A DNA stretch of 64,000 nt, taken from NCBI GenBank assembly GCA_963677655.1, contig OY782088.1; one strand, written 5' to 3'. Under the pieces are notes generated by a model. It was not told the DNA's origin. It saw only the letters and a list, made by a program, of their open reading frames with translations, and ran no database searches. This document shows positions 1 through 7,757 of the stretch, in pieces. Source of the DNA: Saccharicrinis sp963677655 (GTDB taxonomy: Bacteria > Bacteroidota > Bacteroidia > Bacteroidales > Marinilabiliaceae). Both the position numbers and the translations under genes were made by a program. Position 1 is the stretch's first letter. Every line of letters begins with the position of its first letter.

Positions 1-240
1 CATGTTCATGCTAAAAAAGGTGAATTTGAAAGTAAAGCTGAATTCTATATAATTAATGGTGTAATCTCAGAAATAAAGATTACAAATATTTTAGGTGCAA
101 ATCCTTTGAAAGGAAAAGACCTTAAAGATTTTGAAATATTTCTAGAATTATATGCGGACAAAATAGTTGAAAAATGGATTAATTATTTTGTTTACCATAA
201 GGATATTGAATTTGAAAAAATAACAAAACGTTTGAAATGA
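1..240 (+). CDS. DUF4160-family protein, 3' part only
   Basis: The reading frame is open from the first base to a TGA at 238-240. It encodes 79 residues beginning HVHAKKGE and continuing with an ILGANPL segment and a D/E-rich tail. The HVHxxxGE-type start followed by a small beta-rich domain matches the DUF4160 family, small proteins that often sit beside DUF2442 genes in toxin-antitoxin-like pairs. The 5' end lies outside the window. Its stop overlaps the start of the next gene (ATGA), so the two are translationally coupled. The function is not established; the TA role is an inference from pairing. Confidence 0.7.
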   Translation, partial: HVHAKKGEFESKAEFYIINGVISEIKITNILGANPLKGKDLKDFEIFLELYADKIVEKWINYFVYHKDIEFEKITKRLK

Positions 241-527
241 GAATAACAGTTAACTATAAAGATTTAGATAGCCGACACAGTCAGTTAAAAATCGACTCTG
301 CAAAATACTTATCTGATTATGTCATTCGTATACATTTTAACAACGGAGATGAAAGAATAGTTGATTTTAAATCATTTTTGTGTAAATCATTACATCCATC
401 AATAAAGAAATATTTAGATGAAAAAAAATTTGCAAATTTCTCATTAACAGATGGTAATTTAAATTGGGATGATTATGATTTAATTTTTCCTATTTCTGAT
501 TTATATACTGGAAATATAGAAGTTTAG
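237..527 (+). CDS. DUF2442-family protein, partner of the DUF4160 gene
   Basis: A 96-residue acidic protein. Its central segment runs from the YVIRIHFNNGDERIVDF stretch (residues 28-44) to NLNWDDYDLIFPISDLY (74-90). This layout, a strand reading out a gene-product-like G-D-x-R-x-V-D-F and a W-x-D-D-x-D-L near the end, is that of DUF2442. The family is often encoded next to DUF4160 and is thought to be the antitoxin-like partner. The start overlaps the upstream stop by four bases. No DNA-binding helix-turn-helix is visible. The biochemical role is unknown. Confidence 0.75.
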   Translation: MRITVNYKDLDSRHSQLKIDSAKYLSDYVIRIHFNNGDERIVDFKSFLCKSLHPSIKKYLDEKKFANFSLTDGNLNWDDYDLIFPISDLYTGNIEV

Positions 528-1020
528 TAAAAACCGGCATTAGATTGGTAGTAAATTTCAGTGTTCAGTAGACAAAACACCTCTCCTCTGTCCTCTTCTC
601 AAGACGAGGATGACATGGCGCATAAGAGCCCCTCTAACTCCCCGAAGGGGAGGATAAAAGCCCCCTCTAGCTCCCCCCATAGGGGAGAACTGATTTACAG
701 CTTGGTAATTCACAGCTCTGAAGGAGCGATATAATGAGATGCAATTAGTATCTATTAGTATAGTTAGTGGACAAAAAACAATTCAACACATCCATATTTC
801 ATAAATTATAAATCATAAATCCTTTGTGTCTTTGAGACTCGTGGTAAAAAAGCTATGAGGCAAAATTGAGAGAAATTCATACCACAATAAAACCATATCA
901 AGTTTCAACATATAGGAACTATTAACCTTACTTAAGTGTTATGGTGCAAAACATAAAGAAAATACAAAAAGTTATATCTTGCCTTTTCAATTATAGTTAT
1001 CTTTACAAAAAGCTTTGATT
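528..1020. other. Intergenic, repeat-rich, no gene
   Basis: About 490 bases without a convincing gene. It holds CAGTGTTCAGTAGACA word-like sequence 35-50 bases after the DUF2442 stop, then copy 1 of the CTCCCC/GAGCG repeat (580-745, listed separately). After that come a CATAAATTATAAATCATAAAT run (801-819) and a CTTTGTGTCTTTGAG phrase (822-836). The last 100 bases before the antitoxin gene are AT-rich and could carry its promoter; no clear TAnnTTTG box was assigned. Confidence 0.6.
580..745. repeat. CTCCCC/GAGCG direct repeat, copy 1
   Basis: This segment matches 1612-1737 over most of its length. Shared blocks are CTCTCCTCT, a GATG-rich linker, CCCTCTAGCTCCCCC followed by GGGGAG (a short hairpin), TGATTTACAGCTT, and AGCTCTGAAnGAGCGA then ATAATGAGnTGCAAT. 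An additional CCCCTCTAACTCCCC hairpin unit (628-652) makes this copy longer. The CTCCCC..GGGGAG and GCTCTGAAnGAGC parts are each self-complementary, as in REP-type elements. I infer a REP-like dispersed repeat; no transposase is present. Confidence 0.75.
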
Positions 1021-1269
1021 ATGAATGCTGCAGAAATAAAAATAGATTTGTTTCGTAAACTTGATTCTCTAAAAGGAAATCGATTAGAAGAAGCATACGG
1101 AATGCTATTAAATTATATTAACGGTAAAAGTGAACTTGATGATTGGCAAAATTTAACATCAGAGCAGCAAGAGGCAATTCAAATTGGCCTTGATCAATTA
1201 AATAACGGAGAAGGAAGAAGTCATAGCGATGTAATGACAGATATCAGGAATCAATATGGCAATAAATAA
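1021..1269 (+). CDS. ParD/addiction-module antitoxin-like protein
   Basis: An 82-residue acidic protein, mostly helical. It ends with the segment LTSEQQEAIQIGLDQLNNGE followed by SHSDVMTDIRNQYG. The pattern LTxEQxxxIxxGLxxLxxGExxxHxxVMxxI is typical of small antitoxins paired with RelE/ParE toxins in Bacteroidota. I chose the ATG at 1021 over an in-frame TTG at 1015. The gene overlaps the downstream toxin gene by 14 bases, the usual antitoxin-first arrangement, so autoregulation is expected but no operator was identified. Confidence 0.8.
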   Translation: MNAAEIKIDLFRKLDSLKGNRLEEAYGMLLNYINGKSELDDWQNLTSEQQEAIQIGLDQLNNGEGRSHSDVMTDIRNQYGNK

Positions 1270-1558
1270 AAAAGCAACATGGTCACCTGCTGCAGAAAAT
1301 GATCTTAGAAAGATACTTGATTATTTACAAAACAAATGGAATCCACATGTAATTAATAGATTCATTAATAAGATTGATGATAGTATTGAATTAATTCTTG
1401 AAGATACAAAGATATTTTCCATTATTAATCATGAATTACAAATAAGGAAATGTGTTATTACAAAGCAAAATACACTTTATTACAGAGAAGTTACATACGG
1501 AATTGAGATTGTCAGACTTTTTGATTCTCGGCAGGATACAAAAAAACTTAAATTCTAG
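1256..1558 (+). CDS. RelE/ParE-family toxin
   Basis: A 100-residue basic protein with the plan of the RelE/ParE superfamily. It begins with WSPAAENDLRKILDYLQNKW (residues 9-28), then a helix pair, then the strand RKCVITKQNTLYYRE (64-78) and the closing IEIVRLFDSRQDTKKL (83-98). RLFDSRQDP-like endings are characteristic of ParE-like toxins. Members act on ribosomes/mRNA (RelE) or gyrase (ParE); the sequence alone does not decide between these. It is translationally coupled to the antitoxin. Copy 2 of the dispersed repeat begins 53 bases after its stop. Confidence 0.85.
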   Translation: MAINKKATWSPAAENDLRKILDYLQNKWNPHVINRFINKIDDSIELILEDTKIFSIINHELQIRKCVITKQNTLYYREVTYGIEIVRLFDSRQDTKKLKF

Positions 1559-2274
1559 ATTGAAATATACATATAGAAGTGGTGAGTACACAGTATGCTA
1601 CACTCAGTACACTCTCCTCTCCTCAAGGCAAAGATGTCGTGATACACAAAAGCACCCTCTAGCTCCCCCGATTGGGGAGTATTGATTTACAGCTTTGCTT
1701 GGTATAGCTCTGAAAGAGCGACATAATGAGGTGCAATACTTTTCAATTTGTGTAATTTACATATTCAAAGGTATTGTTGAACTCTTTTATTGTTTCGTGC
1801 ATAAAAAATAATTGCGAAGCAATTATAATCCTGTTTATCCTGATCATCCTGTCTTAATAATATTATATAATAAATTCTATACCATCAGAGTCTTTAAACT
1901 GAAATTATCGGCTACATAAAAAATACTGTGGCTTTGCGACTTTGAGGTGAAATAAACATTAGAGAGACAGGTCGATAATAGAGTTGAATAGTTAGTTGTC
2001 AGTATAAAGTTGTCTGTTAGTGTGAGTTTTCGACATACAATTGATAGTATTAATCACTTCATCAATTTGATAACTCCATATTTCCAAACTCATATTTCAT
2101 CTATCGTATACATCATTAATAAAAACTCTTTTGTAACCTTTGCGAAAAACTTTGCTTTCTTTGCGGTTAAAGGAAATAAAAAATACTATTTTTATCATTT
2201 ATAACAAATAACGGAGTTGTAAATCAATCCTACCATATAGGGAAAGTGAAAGTAGGCTTCTATTCAAAATAAAC
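1559..2274. other. Intergenic, repeat-rich, no gene
   Basis: About 715 bases. It contains CACAGTATGCTACACTCAGTACAC words (split over 1588-1611), copy 2 of the CTCCCC/GAGCG repeat (1612-1737), and the phrase ATCCTGTTTATCCTGATC then ATCCTGTC (1828-1853). It also holds CTTTGCGACTTTGAGGTG (1933-1950) and CTTTGCGAAAAACTTTGC (2138-2155) then TTTCTTTGCGG (2156-2166). Short open frames here (for example 2010-2204) read through repeat words and look spurious. The promoter of the downstream kinase gene should lie in the last 100 bases, but no clean box was assigned. Confidence 0.6.
1612..1737. repeat. CTCCCC/GAGCG direct repeat, copy 2
   Basis: Second copy of the element at 580-745, in the same orientation. 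It carries CCCTCTAGCTCCCCC, GGGGAG, TTGATTTACAGCTT, and AGCTCTGAAAGAGCGA then ATAATGAGGTGCAAT. It begins 53 bases after the toxin stop, just as copy 1 begins 52 bases after the DUF2442 stop. The two copies therefore bracket the ParDE-like module as direct repeats. Confidence 0.75.
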
Positions 2275-4665
2275 ATGCAAAATATTAACGAAATATTAGA
2301 ATCTGTAGAACAGGAAGAACAAATAGATATTAAAGGATTTCTGTTTCGTTTATTAAATAAATGGTATTGGTTTGTCATTTTTGGTTTTATAGGCTTATGT
2401 GCCGGATGGCTTATAACCAAGCGCTCTCCTTCTATATATAAAATGAGTGCATCTGTTTTGATTAATGACGAATCTAACAAAATGAGCGTTGATAAGTTTT
2501 TTTATGGTTTTAATCCCTCTGCAAAAACAAATGCAGAACGTCATATTTTAATGCTTAAGTCATACACACTGAATCATCTTGCAATAAAAAAAATAAACAT
2601 TGATGTTTCCTGGTATCAAAAGGGCATATTCAGAGATATAGATTTATACCATCAAGCTCCTTATACAACTAAATTAATTTCAGACTCAATAAATAAAATA
2701 AATACACCCGTTTTAATCAATCCAATAAATGCAAACTCTTTTGAACTTTCAGCTGAGGTAAAAGACGATTTAAATAATAAAATAGAAATAACATTACAAG
2801 GCAACTATGGACAACCCATATATAGTAAATATTTCAATTTAATCATTGATAGAAACAAAAACAAAAAAGTAAACACAGACGCTTCATACTATTTTATTAT
2901 AAATAATCTTGATGACATTACAAAATCTTATGTAAATGGTATAGCCATTGATTTCGCTAATGAAAATGGTGATGGCATAGCACTTTCACTTCAGGAAAGA
3001 AATGCGCAACGCGGTGTTGACTACATGAATGAGCTAATTTCAGTTTATTTAAAGCACGGATTAAATGAAAAAAACCGTACTGCGGAAAATACAGTTCGTT
3101 TTATTGATGCCCAACTGGAAAATTTAATTGACTCATTAAACAAAGCAGGAGAATTATTTACTGAATTCCGATCAAAGAAAGGGATTGTAGACCTTAGCAA
3201 GCAAGCAACTATGGTAGCTGAGAAATTGCAGGAGTTGGAAACAGAAAAGAAAATGGCTGAGCGCAAGATTGAGTATTTTAAAAACCTGCACCAATATATG
3301 GGTAATGCTGAGGAAATGAAATTGATGGCTTCTCCTTCAGTAGCAGGAATCACAGATGCCGGTATAAATGCACAAGTGGTAAAACTGGCAGAGCTATATA
3401 GCCAACGAATTTCATTAACGTCTACAGTAAAGGATAGAAATCCTGCGATTGTAATGATAAACGAGCAAATTTCAAATACTATTAAATCACTGGAAGAAAA
3501 TATTAAAAACCTTCTTAATAATACAGAAGTTGAACTCCAAAGCATTAAAAGTCAATTAAACACAAGCAAAATAGAATTGGCCAATCTCCCTAAAACAGAA
3601 CAGGATTTAATTAATATTAAACGAAGTTTTGATTTAAATAATGAGTTATATACCTATCTTTTACAAAAAAGAGCAGAAGCAGCCATTACAAAAGCGTCAA
3701 ATGTTCCAGATGCCAATGTATTAGACCCGGCACGTATTGAAACTGTTATACAAACAGGACCTAAAGGATCAACTAATATATTAATAGGTCTGTTACTAGG
3801 ATTGGCTATACCTTTTATTTTCATTATAATAACTGATTATTTTAACGACTCAATAAAAAGTATTGAAGAATTACAAAAGCTTTGTAAATTACCCATCTCT
3901 GCAGAAATAGCTCATAATAACTATAATATTGAAGTCCCAGTTCAAAAGTACCCTCGTTCTGGTATTGCAGAAACATTCAGAGGCTTAAGAGTAAGTTTGC
4001 AATACATGGCCAATAATGAGGCTTCAAAAGTAGTTGCCATTCACTCCATGATATCTGGCGAGGGAAAAACTTTTTGTGCCTTAAACTTGTCGAACATACT
4101 TGCCATGGATAATAAAAAAGTTTTATTGGTAGGATGTGATTTACGTAAACCTAAATTGCACAAGGTATTTGAAGTTGAAAACGCTAAAGGATTGTCTACC
4201 TTTTTAATTGGTAACGATGGTTTTAATGATATTATTCGTTCCACAGACCAGGAAAACCTGTTTTATGTAAACTCTGGACCGGTACCACCTAATCCCTCTG
4301 AGTTGATAGGGAATGGGAACTTTAAAAAATTTATTGATCAGGCACAAAAGGAATTTGATTATATTGTTTTGGACAATGCGCCTATAACCCTGGTAATTGA
4401 TGGATTTTTAGTTGCAAAGTATGCAGATATTAACTTGGCTGTAGTACGTCAGGGTTATAGTCATAAAAAACAAATCAATTATATCAATCAATTAAAAGAT
4501 AAAAAAGATTTTAAACATCCGGGAGTATTACTAAATGATACCGTTTATAGTGGCTATGGCAACAGCTATAAAAGCTATTATGGTTACGGCAAGGGCTATT
4601 ACGATGATAGCTATGAGGTGATGGGATTTGTAAATAAATTGAAGAAGAAGTTTAGAAAGGGGTAG
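2275..4665 (+). CDS. Wzc-type polysaccharide co-polymerase / tyrosine autokinase
   Basis: A 796-residue inner-membrane protein of capsule or exopolysaccharide export. A Wzz-like chain-length domain is held between membrane helices at about 30-48 and 501-521, with a long periplasmic coiled coil (roughly 260-470). The cytosolic BY-kinase domain has Walker A SGEGKT (594-599), Walker A' VLLVGCDLRKP (616-626) and Walker B FDYIVLD (694-700). Its C-terminus carries nine tyrosines between 758 and 780, the expected autophosphorylation cluster. The first Asp of the usual DxDLR motif is Gly here. By family knowledge, phosphorylation cycles control polymer length. No Wzx, Wzy or outer-membrane Wza gene is in the window, so this is one part of an export system encoded mainly elsewhere. 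Confidence 0.92.
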   Translation: MQNINEILESVEQEEQIDIKGFLFRLLNKWYWFVIFGFIGLCAGWLITKRSPSIYKMSASVLINDESNKMSVDKFFYGFNPSAKTNAERHILMLKSYTLNHLAIKKINIDVSWYQKGIFRDIDLYHQAPYTTKLISDSINKINTPVLINPINANSFELSAEVKDDLNNKIEITLQGNYGQPIYSKYFNLIIDRNKNKKVNTDASYYFIINNLDDITKSYVNGIAIDFANENGDGIALSLQERNAQRGVDYMNELISVYLKHGLNEKNRTAENTVRFIDAQLENLIDSLNKAGELFTEFRSKKGIVDLSKQATMVAEKLQELETEKKMAERKIEYFKNLHQYMGNAEEMKLMASPSVAGITDAGINAQVVKLAELYSQRISLTSTVKDRNPAIVMINEQISNTIKSLEENIKNLLNNTEVELQSIKSQLNTSKIELANLPKTEQDLINIKRSFDLNNELYTYLLQKRAEAAITKASNVPDANVLDPARIETVIQTGPKGSTNILIGLLLGLAIPFIFIIITDYFNDSIKSIEELQKLCKLPISAEIAHNNYNIEVPVQKYPRSGIAETFRGLRVSLQYMANNEASKVVAIHSMISGEGKTFCALNLSNILAMDNKKVLLVGCDLRKPKLHKVFEVENAKGLSTFLIGNDGFNDIIRSTDQENLFYVNSGPVPPNPSELIGNGNFKKFIDQAQKEFDYIVLDNAPITLVIDGFLVAKYADINLAVVRQGYSHKKQINYINQLKDKKDFKHPGVLLNDTVYSGYGNSYKSYYGYGKGYYDDSYEVMGFVNKLKKKFRKG

Positions 4666-5339
4666 TAGTATTCAGTAGGCAGTTAGTAGTAATCAGTATA
4701 CAGTAGGCAGGCATCAGTAGGCAGTATTCAGTAAGCAGCGGACAGTTCTCAATGTTTTGATTTGAATACTTTTGAATGAGCTATTGACTTACTAATTTTT
4801 TTAACCGCTAATGTAACAAAGGATTTTTGCTAAGTATGTGAAGATTCTTAAGAGAGAGCCACTATTAAAATTGCTGTTGACAACTAAAAAAGCTCAGTCT
4901 ACTACTTTTTATTTTCGACTCTTTGCTTGTTACTTGACCCAATACCTAACTACCATTTTTCCTTAAAAAGTATGGAATTGCTTTAATGCACAACTTTTAC
5001 TCTTTCGAAAAATGATAATTATATTATCTGAAATCCATATGAATCTGACTTATTCCTTGAAAAATCTGCCCGTTGCAGACTGAGTACTGAAGACTTCATT
5101 ATCCATTACTCTCCCAATAGCCTCTTCGCATCAACGCCCTTTCATCCTATTTTCTATGTGCTATGTGTATTCGTAGCGTACTCTTTTGTAAAATTCTAAT
5201 TTCTTTAAGTACTATCGACTTAACGACCTAATAATCTAACACCCTCTACAACCTTCTTCTTTCTACAATATTATTCTCTCTTTTAACCTTTTAACTTTAA
5301 CTTTATCTTCTTTAGCCTTTATACTTTAAACTTATTACT
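4666..5339. repeat. Intergenic array of CAGTAGGCAGT and TAACCTTTAACTTT words
   Basis: About 675 bases between convergent genes, no credible ORF. Starting directly after the kinase stop there is a run of CAGTAGGCAGT, CAGTATACAGTAGGCAG and CAGTAAGCAG words (4676-4745). Then comes AT-rich sequence with GACTGAGTACTGAAGACT (5079-5096). From 5260 to 5339 there is a TTTTAACCTTTTAACTTTA series that runs into the 3' end of the exosortase gene. No terminator hairpin was identified for either gene. These words recur at other gene ends in the window. Confidence 0.7.
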
Positions 5340-6368
5340 TTATCCTTTAACCTTGTTACCTTTGTCCTTATCATTATCTTCTTTCTTATAATAAAAAAAC
5401 CACAGATACCATAACGATACAATAAAGGAATAAATAAATATGTTATAAATATCATGATGAATATTAAACATACCGGATTCATAATTATTCTCAGAAATAA
5501 ATATGAATAAATAAGTGATGCGCATTGCGTTTAAAAAAAATATCATAGCGACACCAAAGAGGCAAAACAAACCTAGACGCCAGCTAAAAGATTCATAAAA
5601 CAGAAATATCCCACAAAAAACAAGCATTATATCAATTCCAATACATTCATCATCAATAAATATATATGTTTGTTCATTAAAAATTTTCCTTCCGATAACT
5701 TGTACACTATAACCTAAAAACACCAAGGAATGACGAGAAAGTTTAAGAATCCAATCAACTAATATATTTCGAATAGACTGCCCTCCATCTCCTATGGAGA
5801 TAATTATAAATGACATCGTATAATATAAAAACAGTACAAAACATAGTTTTAATAAAATATTGTCAATATCATTTTTCTTTTGAACAATTATAGCAGTTTT
5901 AAGATTTTTCCGATATAATAATAGGGGAAACAAGCATAATAATACACGATATATTTTATCATGCTCAAAATAATTCTCACCAGGCAAATAGCTACTAAAA
6001 ACTCCCCAAATTATAATTCTTATAATATGTACAATTAAAATCCATAATACAAAAACGCCTAAATATCTTATTTTTAATACTTTATTACTTGTAATAATAA
6101 GACTTAAAATGCCTATAAGTTTCAAATCTAAATTTCGGTATGGCATTTGCAAAAACACACCATTCCATAATGAAATATATCCTTGACCGCATTTAGCTTG
6201 TATTCCAAGTATTTTTAATAGAAAGGTTGCTATATTTAGAATAAGATCATTAAGCGAAACAAATATTGAAATAAATAAAGGATGATATGTATATCTTAAC
6301 AAAATAAAAAATAATAGTACACCTATAACTCGCCATTGCTTATTAGATATTTCTAGTTCTTTAAACAT
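5340..6368 (-). CDS. Exosortase-family protein with duplicated, half-degenerate core
   Basis: A 342-residue, very hydrophobic protein with about ten membrane segments. The C-terminal half has the exosortase/archaeosortase triad: Cys242 in DDECIGID, Arg283 in LNAMRITYLF, and His304/305 in NIHHDIY. The N-terminal half repeats the plan with matching spacing: MPYRNLD (75-81, Tyr77 where the Cys should be), HIIRIII (Arg117) and FEHDKIY (His136). Seen: two copies of the core, one lacking the catalytic Cys. Known: exosortases are proposed to process C-terminal tripartite sorting tails at the inner membrane. Inferred substrates are the two PIDGG-tailed proteins upstream. It starts two bases after the preceding membrane-protein gene. 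The last residues (NDKDKGNKVKG) are encoded by an intergenic-type repeat. Confidence 0.8.
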   Translation of the reverse strand: MFKELEISNKQWRVIGVLLFFILLRYTYHPLFISIFVSLNDLILNIATFLLKILGIQAKCGQGYISLWNGVFLQMPYRNLDLKLIGILSLIITSNKVLKIRYLGVFVLWILIVHIIRIIIWGVFSSYLPGENYFEHDKIYRVLLCLFPLLLYRKNLKTAIIVQKKNDIDNILLKLCFVLFLYYTMSFIIISIGDGGQSIRNILVDWILKLSRHSLVFLGYSVQVIGRKIFNEQTYIFIDDECIGIDIMLVFCGIFLFYESFSWRLGLFCLFGVAMIFFLNAMRITYLFIFISENNYESGMFNIHHDIYNIFIYSFIVSLWYLWFFYYKKEDNDKDKGNKVKG

Positions 6369-6370
6369 GA

Positions 6371-7159
6371 TTAGATTAAGTTACAAACAAAAAATAATGC
6401 ATACTGAGCAATTGCAATACTTAAATAAATTTTATTAATTTTTTCTTCAAATTCTTCTTTAAACCGTCTGTATTTTATCTTTTTTACGAATACCGTTGAT
6501 AAAATTATAATAGTTGATAGAAAAAATTCTGTACTTTGATATATATTTAAGTCCCCAATATAGGGAAAATACAATAAAAACAAAGCAGTAACTCCTTCGG
6601 GTACAAAATGTTTTACACTAGAAACCGAATGTAATAGATTATTTCTTCTTTCTATTTTTTCAGTCATTATCTTCAAGTATTTATTACTTATCCATGCAAA
6701 TAACCCAATAGCAATGAAAAACAGTAATATTACTCCTGAAATCATAATAGAATATGAAATATGTAGCCAGTTTAAAAAATGATAAAAATTACTTCTGGTA
6801 ATTATTCCCGAAATAACATTAGAATAAAGAATTAATATAGCTACTAAAATAGCTACATAATAATAAATTTTAAATCGTCCTTGATTCTGTCTCTTGATTA
6901 CAAAAAAAGATAATCCTGTGATTATAAAGATTAATAAAAAAAACTCAATAGAATAAAAAGTAAGAACAGATAAGTAAGTCCAAATTGATGATTTGGAAGT
7001 ATTTGTAGGTTGGATGCTGTATAATTGAATTATCCAATCTATATTAAACCACTTGGCTAAAAGTATCTTTACTGTAAGTAGAATAATTTTAAAACCTAAC
7101 CAAAAATTGATAAATAATGAAGATGTATTAATAAATAAGTTTATATCATTTTTTTTCAT
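6371..7159 (-). CDS. Unknown seven-helix membrane protein coupled to exosortase
   Basis: A 262-residue hydrophobic protein with about seven predicted membrane segments (near residues 13-35, 61-86, 98-118, 130-155, 188-205, 208-225 and 245-262). A basic cytosolic loop follows segment four (MTEKIERRNN, about 166-175) and another precedes the last (KKIKYRRFKEEFEEK). No motif I recognise. The stop is two bases before the exosortase start, so the pair is almost certainly co-translated. It lies 183 bases downstream of a PIDGG-tailed small-protein gene. A role as an exosortase partner subunit is inference from position only. Confidence 0.7.
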   Translation of the reverse strand: MKKNDINLFINTSSLFINFWLGFKIILLTVKILLAKWFNIDWIIQLYSIQPTNTSKSSIWTYLSVLTFYSIEFFLLIFIITGLSFFVIKRQNQGRFKIYYYVAILVAILILYSNVISGIITRSNFYHFLNWLHISYSIMISGVILLFFIAIGLFAWISNKYLKIMTEKIERRNNLLHSVSSVKHFVPEGVTALFLLYFPYIGDLNIYQSTEFFLSTIIILSTVFVKKIKYRRFKEEFEEKINKIYLSIAIAQYALFFVCNLI

Positions 7160-7342
7160 AGGCTCTTATTTTTATGTATAATACTTCAAGTTGTATGTTT
7201 GAAATATTTTACCCAATAAAACAAGTATTACAAAAGAATTTGACTTATTTAATAATACATCTTTATAATCGATTTATTTAATGAGGAAAATCTAACACAT
7301 TCAATTTAAATAATTCTAATTATTTAGAATTAATAATATTTG

Positions 7343-7564
7343 TTACTCGTTCTCATTTTTATTTGTAATGTACTTTCGGTATAAAATTACTGCACCTCCA
7401 GCCAATAAGGCAACAGCTCCACCATCTAAGGGAACACCAGCTCCTCCTCCACCTACTGGATCACCATTTCCACTACCTCCCGGGGGGCTACCCGGTTGAC
7501 CATAAGTTTCTACTGCAATAAATGCCAAAAAAGCAATTGTTGCTATTACTACAATTTTCTTCAT
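7343..7564 (-). CDS. Small secreted protein with PIDGG-type C-terminal sorting tail (1)
   Basis: A 73-residue protein in three parts: a Sec signal peptide (1-22, cleavage likely after ETYG), a 23-residue Gly/Pro-rich spacer starting QPGSPPGG, and a tail PLDGGAVALLAGGAVILYRK with a basic/polar end. The tail has the tripartite shape of sorting signals (short motif, hydrophobic helix, positive end). It resembles the PID-CTERM sorting domains annotated in Bacteroidota. It is a paralogue of the protein at 11141-11368, being almost identical in the tail. After signal-peptide removal and cleavage near P-LDGG only about 23 residues would remain. The exosortase gene lies downstream on the same strand. 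Confidence 0.82.
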   Translation of the reverse strand: MKKIVVIATIAFLAFIAVETYGQPGSPPGGSGNGDPVGGGGAGVPLDGGAVALLAGGAVILYRKYITNKNENE

Positions 7565-7610
7565 ACTTTATATTCTATTCTTTGCCTAATGAAATATGCA
7601 GGTATTAGAC

Positions 7611-7635
7611 AACTAAATGGTAAAACCATTTAGTT
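7611..7635 (-). repeat. Perfect 10-bp inverted repeat upstream of small-protein gene
   Basis: AACTAAATGG, a five-base loop and CCATTTAGTT form a perfect 10-bp stem. It lies 47 bases upstream of the start of the PIDGG protein gene and 120 bases after the stop of the T9SS-type gene. On the minus strand it is not followed by a T-run, so it is not a classic intrinsic terminator. It could be an operator or 5'-UTR hairpin. Confidence 0.6.
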
Positions 7636-7757
7636 ACCAGAATATTTCAAAAGTAATTTTCCAATTCCAACACTATACAGGGGGTAAGATTGCGGTTTTT
7701 TAAACTATATTTAATAATTTCTTGTCTTTATAAAAAACAAGAAATATGATATATACT

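Noticed and set aside
2010..2204. 64-codon open frame before the Wzc-type gene
   Set aside because: Reads through CTTTGCG repeat words and AT-rich DNA; no recognisable domain or start context.
3045..3545. 166-codon minus-strand frame inside the Wzc-type gene
   Set aside because: Antisense shadow of the coiled-coil region; hydrophobic/Ser-rich composition typical of antisense frames.
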